Assembly: GCA_036940085.1 (NCBI GenBank)
Contig: JALLBK010000231.1
Location: 1-19,939 of the forward strand
Length of the DNA: 19,939 nt
Direction of reading: 5' to 3'
Source of the DNA: Discostella pseudostelligera
Taxonomy: Eukaryota > Bacillariophyta > Thalassiosirophyceae > Thalassiosirales > Thalassiosiraceae
Part shown: one piece after another, positions 1 to 9,549 of the stretch
Layout of the letters: each line of letters opens with the position of its first letter
How positions within the stretch are numbered: the stretch's first letter is position 1
The notes under the pieces: generated by a model
Told to the model about the DNA's origin: nothing
Seen by the model: only the letters and a program-made list of their open reading frames with translations
Database searches by the model: none
Position numbers and translations under genes: made by a program

Positions 1-1
1 T

Positions 2-103
2 TGTAATTATGGCTCGGCGAAAGTTGATGCCGCGATGATGTGTACCAGAGCCAAACGTCGCCAAGCCATAGCTTCTTCGTCAAAAACCGTCCAATCACGT
101 TGA
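2..103 (+). CDS. possible 3' end of an upstream gene (partial)
   Basis: From base 2 a reading frame of 33 codons runs open from the window edge to a TGA at 101-103. Its composition looks coding (mixed Lys/Arg/Ala/Ser, ending ...KTVQSR). It could be the C-terminus of a plus-strand gene lying to the left. It is too short to identify and could be chance, so confidence is low. No domain is recognised. Confidence 0.2.
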   Translation, partial: CNYGSAKVDAAMMCTRAKRRQAIASSSKTVQSR

Positions 104-563
104 TTGTTGCATATAATTGTAGATAATAATAATATATTTCTTCAGTAAAGTCAAGGCGATTTGACATTGAGAGTATCACATTCATATTTACTTCGTCCTG
201 AGTAATTATCATGAGTAGTGGCGAGCTCAGTCACCAAATCTTGCTTGTCCATAACTTCATATTTATCCACCCGTTGTCGCTAAATGATGCATTTACGTGT
301 AGCTCATATTGTAATCTATTAGTGACCGAGCGTGTGTGGGAATATGTGTTGTGGGGTTGGAGATATTGCTCTCGGCTTCAGCGGCAGGCGGCGGCCATGG
401 TTTGATTGATGTTGTGCATGTGTTGTTGTGTGTTGTGCAATGCTGTTAGTTGTGTTGTGTTGGCTTCTCACAATCTCAAAACATAATTGATACTAGTTCC
501 ATCAGTGTACCTCTAGCTGTAGCATTGAATCCATACTAGTTCCAGAAGTTCAATATTCTACGA

Positions 564-676
564 GGAACACTTTCCGTTCCTGAAATCTGAGAACATTTTG
601 GACTACATCATTTGTGTGCACAATCACATAGTGAATGAGAGGCATTTTTCAGATTTTGGGAACACAAAGTGTTCCC
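564..676. repeat. imperfect inverted repeat / hairpin-like element
   Basis: Bases 564-596 and 644-675 are imperfect reverse complements (about 27 of 33 positions) around a 47-bp spacer. The right arm also contains a perfect palindrome, GGGAACAC-aaa-GTGTTCCC, at 658-676. A further partial copy of the arm (TTCCGTTCCTAAAG) lies at 711-724. This could be a degraded MITE or foldback element or a regulatory hairpin; no transposase or clear target-site duplication is visible. Confidence 0.5.
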
Positions 677-768
677 GGTCTACGTGTGTTCCTATGTGAA
701 AAGAGTACTATTCCGTTCCTAAAGTTGGACTAAGTAAATCTAAAAGGATATCATCATGTAATGAGAAG

Positions 769-776
769 TTCCCGCC
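769..776 (+). promoter_or_regulatory. E2F-type site TTCCCGCC (distal, POLE)
   Basis: A perfect TTCCCGCC lies 373 bp before the POLE start codon. E2F/DP factors bind TTTSSCGC-type sites, and this octamer is a classic form in promoters of replication genes. Function is inferred from sequence and position only. Confidence 0.45.
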
Positions 777-962
777 CACAAGTTTTTTTAGGAATTCCTA
801 TGAGGAGCATTACGAGAACAATTCAAACTTGATTTTTTACAGATTCCTACGTCATTTAGAAGGCGCTAATTTCAAATTTAATTTTAAATAATAAATTATA
901 CTGATTCCACCATACGTGGAATTCAAAAAAAGGCACGCCGCGCCCGCGCGAGAGGCTGGACG

Positions 963-970
963 TTCCCGCC
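963..970 (+). promoter_or_regulatory. E2F-type site TTCCCGCC (proximal, POLE)
   Basis: TTCCCGCCAAAA lies about 180 bp upstream of the POLE ATG and is the second identical octamer in the region. S-phase genes in animals and plants carry this site close to transcription start, which fits the gene downstream. Confidence 0.55.
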
Positions 971-1053
971 AAAAGGATCTCCACCGCCACAATACCACTT
1001 CCAATGCCACGCCAATGTGCATGTCACAAAGTGCACACATGACAAAATGACAA

Positions 1054-1073
1054 TGACGGTAGGTGGACCGTCA
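1054..1073. promoter_or_regulatory. perfect inverted repeat with TGACG half-sites
   Basis: TGACGGT at 1054-1060 and ACCGTCA at 1067-1073 form a perfect 7-bp inverted repeat with a 6-bp spacer, 75 bp before the POLE ATG. TGACG is a bZIP-type half-site; binding is speculative. Confidence 0.3.
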
Positions 1074-1148
1074 TAGGTCATACGATTATTATTATCTCCA
1101 TCCACCCTCTCAGCACGGGGCAATCGATCAATTGAGGGAAAACGAAGA

Positions 1149-4100
1149 ATGAGCAGCAGCAGCCGCTACCAGCGTCAAATGGGACGCAAATCCCAAAAGC
1201 CCAACATTTATGGTCCTAGCAGCTCCAGTGGCGGCGGCGTCGGCCGTGGTACCGACGCCGATGATGCCGCAGCCCGTGCCGACAAAGCCCGTCGATTGCG
1301 ACAACAGCGTCAAGCGAACCTCCGTCGTGAAAATGCCGCACTGGATTCCAAGTTTGGTTTTGAAGAGTTTGATCACAAGGCGGTTGTGGAGCTACGGAGC
1401 AAGTTGGTCAAGAAAGAACGCAAGGAGAAGATGCTTGCTGCGGCGGCGGCAGCGACAGACATTGATGTGAAGAATGATGCTGTGCTACGAAGCAGTGGCA
1501 TTGGTAGTAGTGGCAGCGATGATGACAAGGGATTGGCTCTCCACCCAGGAGCGAGTGGACAACGTCGCGGTTGGGTGTTCAATATGGTGTCCACCACGCT
1601 GCCCCCCGCGTCCAATGACGATGCCAATGCTGGCGGCGGCTCGGCTCTCGACGGAGGTGGTGGGGGATTTGTCGGCGCGGGCGACGAAGATGGTGGTGGT
1701 GATGGAGAGGTAGGATCGAGCAACGAGCGTTCAGCAGTGGAATTATTCCTCATTGATGAGGCGAATCGTCGATTCAAGGCCACGGTGGTGCATGAACCGT
1801 ACTTTTATTTGATTCCCGAGGATAAGACGCAGGGCAGTAGCAGCAGCACAACGTCATTCATGAGTGGTGGAAGCGCCACGACTATTAATTCTTCTGCTGC
1901 GAATAAAAAGTTGGAAGAACTCCACTCACATGATCGTCATGACTTGCAATTCAACTACCAAGAGCTCCTTGCGGCATTGCTCCGACTCTATCAACCCAAG
2001 GGCTTGAACCGGGTAGAAATACTTCGCAAAATGGATTTGGATGCACCCAATCATCTTGGAATACATTCCCAAACACTCGGAGGACGGCCGGTAATCAAGT
2101 TGATATTTGATAATGTCGATCAACTCCAACGGGTCAAGAAGGAGGTTATGGAGGTCCTACAAATGAATGAACGCAAGAGGGCGGATCGAGGAGAGGAATT
2201 TGACCTTTTTGTGCCCGTGATGTACGATGCCAATTATGTCAATGATGGAAGCACTTCCGAGGCTAACAGCGGGAGCATTACTGCTCAGAAGGAAGATCCA
2301 CTCTCTTCCTTACTCGATATTCGGGAACATGATGTTCCCTACTTGGTACGAGTGTGCATCGATCTGAATCTACGAGCCGGATGCTGGTACACCCTCACAC
2401 CCCTCCCTTCGGGTGGAGTGGCCCTCAGCGACCGTGGCACACTTCCCAAGGCCAATCCCAAAGTCTTGGCATTTGATATTGAATGTACCAAGGCTCCATT
2501 GAAATTCCCCGATGCGGAATTCGATTCCATATTCATGATTTCGTACATGATTGACGGCCAGGGATATCTTATATTATCACGACATGTGGTTGGAAAAGAT
2601 GTTGCTAATTTTGAGTACACTCCGAAACCAAAATATCCTGGTCCGTTTGTGGTCATTAATGAAATGACAGAGGAGGCGCTCATACGACGATTCTTACAGG
2701 AATTCGAAAAGGCGGCACCACAGATTGTTGTCACGTACAACGGTGACTTCTTCGATTGGCCATTCCTAGAGAGAAGGGCGGCAGTTTATGGATTAGACTT
2801 GCGAAGAGAGATTGGATTTTATGATGCCGCCGCTGTTGGAAGTGGCGGTGACGGTGGTGGTGGTGGTGGCAACGGTGATTCATCGTCCGAGTACAGAGGT
2901 CGAACTGCAGTGCACTTGGATGCCTTCCGCTGGGTGAAGCGAGATTCTTATCTTCCGCAGGGATCACAGGGTTTGAAGGCAGTGACAAAGTACAAGCTGG
3001 GTTACGACCCCGTCGAGGTCGATCCGGAGGACATGGTCCGATTTGCACGTGACCGTCCGGCGCATATGGCTAGTTATTCCGTATCAGATGCCGTCGCAAC
3101 TTACTACCTGTATGACAAGTACGTGCACTTGTTTATTTTTTCACTGTGCACTGTCATTCCTATGGGACCAGAGGATGTGTTGAGGAAGGGGAGTGGTGAG
3201 TAGAATAACAGAGTGGGAAATTCCGTTTGCGCATGATTTTAGATGTGTTGAGCTGACTCCTCGGACCCTTTCATGTTCTTGTCTTAGGGACACTCTGTGA
3301 AGCACTCCTCATGGTGGAGGCGTGCACCAAATCAATCATTTGTCCAAACAAACAAGTTGATCCACTTGCCAAATTCACACCTAAAGGCAATCTACTCGAA
3401 TCGGAGACCTACATTGGAGGCAAAGTCGAATGTCTGGAATCGGGAGTGTACCGCTCGGATATTGAATACAAGTTTGATATGATTCCGGCTGGATTTCAGG
3501 GATTGATTGATAATGTCGACAGGGATATGACGTTTGCCATTGAGGTTGAAGGAGGGATTGATCGGAGCAAGATTACGAACTATGATGAGGTGAGATTGCT
3601 TGCGTAGTACTGGTGCTGCAAGGATATTATCTGATCTCAACTTCGGTTGTTGAATTTTTCTCTGCAACAGATTAAATCGGAAATCATTGAAAAGCTCGAA
3701 CTACTTCGTGATAGACCAAAGCGCATGGAGAAACCCCTCGTCTACCACATTGACGTTGCGGCGATGTACCCAAACATCATCCTAACGAACCGTCTTCAAC
3801 CCTCTGCCATTGTTGATGACGCCACGTGTGCAGCTTGCGACTTCAATCAGGCGCGGAACAACTGCAAGCGCAAGATGCAGTGGGTGTGGCGCGGAGACTT
3901 TAACCCCGCCACGAAAGGCGAGTACGATCGAACGAAAGATCAATTAATGAGGGAAACGGCGATAGTTGCAAGCGATGGCACCGGTCGAGCATTCCATGAA
4001 TTGAACGCAAAGGAGCAAGCCAAGGCGGTGTCAGATCGTCTCAAACTCTACAGCAAAAACGCATACAAGAAGACTAAAGTCACCGAAGAAGTCACCCGCA

Positions 4101-7100
4101 CCGATACGGTCTGCATGCGAGAGAATGACTTTTACGTCGACACCGTGCGTCAATTCCGGGACCGTCGCTACGAATACAAGAAGCTGACAAAAGTCTGGGG
4201 TAAGAAAATTGGACAGGCCAACACTCCGCAACAGAAGAAGGAGGCCGAGGATACAACATTGGTATACGATTCTTTGCAGGTGGCGCACAAGTGCATTCTC
4301 AACAGCTTCTACGGATACGTCATGCGTAAGGGTGCACGATGGCGCTCCATGGAAATGGCAGGGATTGTAACCAAGACGGGGGCTGACTTGATCGTTCAAG
4401 CGAGGCAACTGATTGAACAGATAGGTCGTCCTTTAGAGTTGGACACAGATGGTATCTGGTGCATCCTACCCGGGAGCTTTCCCAATATTTTCACGTTCAA
4501 GCTAGACGATGGATCTACTTTTCGATTGGAATATCCCTGTATCATGTTGAACGCTGATGTCCACAAAAACTTCACCAACCATCAATATCAAAACTTGAAA
4601 GATCCACTTACTGGTCAATATGAAACACGCTCCGAATGTTCCATTTTCTTTGAGTTGGATGGCCCATATCGATGCATGGTTTTGCCTGCGAGCACAGATG
4701 AGGGTAGACTTCTTAAGAAGAGGTATGCAGTTTTCAACTTTGACGGATCTCTTGCTGAACTGAAGGGCTTTGAGTTGAAGCGACGCGGAGAGCTTGAATT
4801 AATCAAGACATTCCAATCGCAGGTGTTTGAACGGTTTTTAGATGGATCATCGTTAGCTGATTGCTATGATAGCGTTGCAAACATAGCTAATCATTGGATT
4901 GACATATTGGACACTCGTGGAGAAAGTCTCGACACAGACGAGCTTTTCGATCTAATCAGTGAAAATCGCAACATGAGCCGACAGCTGGATGATTATGGCG
5001 ATCAGAAGGGCACGTCGCAGACGACGGCGCGGCGCCTAGGTGATTTTCTTGGCGCTGAAATTATCAAAGACAAGGGCCTGAACTGCAAATTCATCATCTC
5101 GCAACTTCCTCACGGCGCACCAGTCACTGAACGTGCAGTGCCTACCGCCATCTGGAAGGCGGAACCAGCCATAATGAAGCATTTCTTGAGGAAGTGGCTC
5201 AAGTCTCCAGACATGGAGGGAGAAGATTTCGATATTCGCAATGTGTTGGATTGGGACTACTATCGTGAACGTCTTAATAATACGATTCGAAAGATCATTA
5301 CGATTCCAGCTGCGTTGCAAAAAGTGCCTAATCCAGTGCCAAGGGTTCCTCATCCAGACTGGCTGCAAACTACTGTGAGGCGGATGAACGATCGATTCAA
5401 GCAAAAGAGCATCAAAAGTATTTTTGGTGCAGCGCCGTCATCTTCACTTGAGTTCACTTCCGATGTGCTTGATATTGAAGATTTTGAACATAAATCTGTT
5501 GGCCCCGGCCGCCCTATTGTGCATAGTTCGAAGAGGCAAAGGGCACATGCAACTGCTAAGGACAAAACAACTACCGACACCACCACCGAGGAGGAAAAGG
5601 GATCAACTGAAACCAGAGTCAAACTCTCAAAAGATAATCTTCCAGAATGGCTTAAGAAAAAGAAGGAGCTTTGGAGAAAGCAACGCAAGGAGCGTCAAAA
5701 GCTTGCCATTGCTGCCGAACGCGCTCATTCTGTGAACGACTCTGCAAATGCCAAGAAAAAGCAGAGGACAGCACTTGGTTCCATGGAGGGTTACATGCGC
5801 AGTGCGGCAGAAGCATTGACTCATCATGAATGGCACGTCGTTGAAGTACGTGAACTGGCATCGTCTGATGGTGCCTCGTCGGATGGAACGTTTGTTCTTT
5901 GGGTTATGATCGGTAACAAATCCCTCCAAAGAATACGAATAAAAATGTCAAGGACTGTGTACGTCGATAGTAGGGTGGAATTACAGCAAGGCTTGATCGG
6001 TTCGCTGGTTGTGAAACGCGTTGAGAAGCATCTACCGCACAATAGGACGAGCAGTGTATTGTATGAAGTGAGCATGCCCGAATTTATGTATCGATCTAGC
6101 AATTGGATTGAGCAGTTGAAACCCAAGGATCCAATGTTGCAAGTGAATTCTGAGAATTTGAATCGAATGATTGAATCCGTTTACGAGATGGGAACGCCTC
6201 TCTTGCTTCGTGCAATAATGCACCTTGGTTCCATTTGCCGCCCAAGCAAGGATCGAGCGGATGTCAAGAATGGAATGGTGTACGATCTCTCGGAGCTTTC
6301 CACTGTCACTCGGCCGAACGAAGGGGAGTATCTTAATGCGCAAGTATCCTACAGGCGCATCTTCCTCTACGAGAGTGTCAACCAAAAGAAGAAGACAGGA
6401 TTAGTCGGCTTGTTTATCATGGATGGCAGCAGTGGTGATTCATCCTTGGACTTGTCTCGTCCTCAAACATGCACCGCTGGTTCTTTTTCGATGAATGCCA
6501 CCTGTTACTTTTGGGTTGTCAAGCCTGGGGGCAAAAAGGTTCAGAAAAATATTACAGTCAGGCAATGTGAAGGAATGTTTCGCCAATTAATTACTCAGCT
6601 GCAAGATCTGGCAACGGTCGACTACGACGAAGGCGAAGCATCCTCGGAATATTCATGCCTATCTCCAGACTCAACGTGTGTTGTATCGAACCTTGCATAC
6701 GTTGCCGACGAGAAGGGAGCTCTAACTGGTGCTGACAATATTCTCAAGTCTTATCTCCAGTCGAACAATGGACCTACCATTCTACTTTCAAACGCAACCA
6801 GACCGCAGCCGCAATTCCGTAAGCTTGTCCCAAGTTGCAACTCATTCCCTTTAGTACCTTTGGCTTTTCCGCCTGGCCCCGCCCACAATCCATCCTCGTC
6901 AGTTCTTCCTGCTTTGAATTGGGAACCTACGGCTGTACAGCTGTGCCTCGAGGCATATCTTCATATGGGGGTTGTTTCGTACCCAAAGCGGATATCGTCG
7001 GCGCGGTTTTCCCAAGTTCCAATCGGTAATTTAAGCCAGGATGAGAACACTTCAATGTTCGATGTGCTGTATGCTAGGAGTTTGAACAAGAGTAGGGCCT

Positions 7101-8995
7101 TACTTTGGGCAAATGAAATGCCAAATCAACCAGATCTTGGATCGAATGCTCTGAGTCTGATTGGAAAAACTGGAGCTGGGTTCCAACCTACGGAAATTGA
7201 CATCAATAACAATGACATTTGGGGTGACGATGACGCTCTTGTCAGCCCTGTGATTCAACGACCAGGAGCATATCGGTGTGTTTGCGTAGAGATAGATATC
7301 TTCGACTTATCCATTGCGGCTCTCACGGATTCCTCGTTGGCAGCCCTTCCGGGGTCATCCGCTTCGGGTATGGGCAAGGGCAGTTTACTATTCGACACCG
7401 AAACAAACTTCGTTTCCAGTGCCGCCCCACTCGGTGACGAGATGTCCACTGCGATCTCGCTTCCAGTATTGCGCTCACTAATCCAATCCTGGCTTCGTGA
7501 TGCGTTTCAGACAAGCAGTCAAATAGCCGACGATCTTTTGCACGATGTTTATCGTCTTATTTCGTCACCCGATACACTGTTAAACGACCCTGCATTGCAT
7601 CGAGTTGTGCACTCTCTAATGAAAACGACGTTTTTGAGACTTTTGGGCGAGCTCCAACGCCTTGGCTCAACTATCGTGTCGGCAAACTTCCACAAGGTGG
7701 TCATTGCTACCAACAAGTCAAATATATATGATGCCAAGGAGTACGTCGAGTTTGTCATCTCCACAATTCTCAAAAGAGCTGGCGGGGGCGATGTTTCCAT
7801 CCAAACGGCAGAAGGGCTCGGGCGAATTTCACTTCGACCAAACAATTTTTATTCCCATTATCTGTTTCTTGACCAGAACAACTTCGGAGGTATTCATTTT
7901 GAGCAGCGCGAAATTGAAGACGAGGAGGAGAGCGAAATGACTCAGCTGTTCGACTCAGTGGGAGGACAAGAAAACTCACTAACTGTAGTTCCCACTGTTG
8001 TTTGCGGCTGGAACATCATGCAGTATCTCGCAAATGATGTTGCGCATGATTACTTCCGAACAATCATTGGTAGATTCTCCAAGGATGTGTTCAGAAAAGA
8101 ACTCCTGATGGAACACAACGCGAAGTTCAAGGGAGCAACAACCGTCTCGCCTATGTCAGTAACGAAGACGAATGATGAGGACGATGAAGGTTCATCCTTT
8201 TTGACGCCCCAGGAGCAACTCCTAAGCTTCAAGAAGAAAATGATCTCAAAACACTTTGCCCATTATTTGACACGTGCCGTTGGAGAATTGATCGAGGAAG
8301 GTGGCGGGATAGACAGCTTCCCTCAATTGCCTGGATCCCACCTCGTTCTCACCGACCCTGCACTTGAGTTTGTGAAAAACGTGCTTGTAGTATTGGACTT
8401 GGACCCGGATGTCAAGCAAGAGGTCATTTACTTAAAAAAGAGTCTTTTCGCCCAAATTGGTGTTCAGGAATACTCGGCAGATACCCATTGGAAAAATCCT
8501 GCTGCTATCTTTGTTTTACCGGATGTCTACTGCATGGAGTGCCATGAATGCTATGATGTGGATTTGTGTGCTACTCCTCCAGAAGACGAAGAGTCGACTG
8601 TGGTGAGTGTTTTGCTTGTCTCGTTGCAGTTGGATTGCTCTGAATCAGGAGTCTAATGTCATTTATTCTACTCTTTGCAATCCAATTTACAGAGACAATG
8701 GCTTTGCGGAGGATGTGCAAATCCACATGACATAGATCAAATAGAAAGACGTCTGGTAGATATTGTGCAACGAAAATGTGTGCGATACCAGCTGCAAGAT
8801 TTGCGCTGCACAAAGACCCAACAAGTAGCTGTTCGAGCAATGGCAAGGTCCTCCGACTGCTCAGCAGCATTGAAACTTGATATACCGCGGAGCGAGTTTT
8901 ATGGCCAAATAACAATTTTGCGAAATTTGGCTGATTACTATGGCTTGGAATGGTTATTGGAATCCACCGATGGAGTTTTGCACAGCTTCGCGTGA
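1149..8995 (+). CDS. POLE: DNA polymerase epsilon catalytic subunit A
   Basis: Leading-strand replicative polymerase with 3'-5' proofreading, acting in the nucleus. Exons inferred from protein conservation and GT-AG sites: 1149-3195, 3288-3589, 3671-8602, 8693-8995 (introns 92, 81 and 90 bp; donors GTGAGT, GTGAGA, GTGAGT). The spliced product is 2527 aa, longer than human POLE (2286). Exonuclease: Exo I FDIE (D443/E445), Exo II YNGDFFDWP (D533), Exo III YSVSDAV (D647). Polymerase: motif A DVAAMYPN (D811), motif B KCILNSFYGYVMRKG, motif C DTDG (D1043). Pol epsilon-specific cysteines (CAAC at 836/839, C848, C931) fit the Fe-S site described for the yeast enzyme. A PIP-like QKSIKSIF begins at 1361; the inactive second polymerase half follows. 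The C-terminus has a CysA zinc motif (C2404/C2407...C2432/C2435) and a degenerate CysB. Gly-rich insertions lie near residue 175 and between Exo II and Exo III. The start is the first ATG giving a basic N-terminus. Confidence 0.96.
2853..2870 (+). repeat. GGT microsatellite inside POLE exon 1
   Basis: Five GGT units plus GGC encode a polyglycine run within the exonuclease domain, in a segment absent from the human protein. Length polymorphism would be in frame. Confidence 0.8.
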
Positions 8996-9549
8996 GCAAT
9001 GATTACATGTACACATACAATTCACTTACATAATGAAACAACTATCTTCCTACTCCCCTTTACCTTGTGAGTCCAATGCACATTGATCGACAAAGCTTCC
9101 CGAACGCACCGTTTGCAGTTCGCACACAGTGTACCGCATTGAGAATTGCTGCCGCCACCTGCCCGGAAACCACATCATCTCCGGGCAATTAGCTGTCAGC
9201 AGTCTAGGCCATCATGAACCTCTCTTTTTCTTGGCGGTGCCATGCATTAGCATGACATGCATTTCACAACATATCATCGATCATCCTCGAATTGAATTGC
9301 ATCGGTTGCGTGAAGGAACTGCATGAAAAATGGCGGTAAGAGGCATGAAAAAATAGCGGGAAGAGTCAGAAATAGCGGGAAGAAACATTATGGCGGGAAG
9401 AATCCGTCACCAACACCGCAACCTGTCACCATACAATAAAAATGGTAGATACCATAATATTATCACCTGTACCATCTCCCTCCTTCCATCATTCATCGTT
9501 CAACCACCTCAATGGTGAATGATGGTGCTGATGGTATTGTTATGCTGAC
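8996..9549. other. intergenic region between POLE and the 2OG oxygenase gene
   Basis: No convincing gene is seen. It contains a perfect 8-bp inverted repeat, TGCCCGGA/TCCGGGCA (9160-9167 and 9180-9187), a direct repeat CATGCATT (9241-9248 and 9256-9263), and a tandem GCGGGAA array (9332-9399). It must hold the POLE 3' UTR and the promoter of the next gene. A three-codon upstream ORF starts at 9542 and its TGA overlaps the ATG at 9550. Confidence 0.6.
9332..9399 (-). promoter_or_regulatory. tandem E2F-like cluster
   Basis: Three GCGGGAA cores occur at 9356-9362, 9375-9381 and 9393-9399; the last is a full GGCGGGAA, the reverse complement of TTCCCGCC. A related GGCGGTAA begins at 9332. Flanks are also similar (AATAGCGGGAAGA twice), with spacing of about 18-23 bp. 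The cluster ends about 150 bp before the ATG at 9550, so it probably belongs to that gene's promoter. Cell-cycle control is inference. Confidence 0.5.

Larger units (their letters stand above)
104..1148. other. intergenic region upstream of POLE
   Basis: No convincing gene is seen on either strand; the short open frames here have no recognisable content. The region holds TG-rich low-complexity sequence (about 405-470), a hairpin-like repeat (564-676), an AT-rich stretch (about 865-900), two TTCCCGCC sites (769-776 and 963-970) and a perfect 7-bp inverted repeat (1054-1073). The last part presumably contains the POLE promoter and 5' UTR. Confidence 0.7.

Noticed and set aside
1373..1783. Antisense Pro/Ser/Ala-rich frames opposite POLE exon 1 and opposite other Gly/Ser-rich exons
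   Set aside because: These are shadows of low-complexity coding sequence on the other strand, with no domain pattern of their own.
3196..3203. Premature stop (GGT GAG TAG) ending the POLE N-terminal half
   Set aside because: The stop lies in a GTGAGT intron; splicing 3195 to 3288 gives the conserved KGSGTLCE and restores the frame.
3647..8656. An independent gene starting at 3647
   Set aside because: The 5' bases up to 3670 are intron ending in CAACAG; the sequence from 3671 continues the Pol epsilon polymerase domain in phase from exon 2.
8675..8995. Separate small gene after POLE
   Set aside because: It is the last POLE exon (from 8693), carrying the second half of the CysA zinc motif and the conserved C-terminal end.
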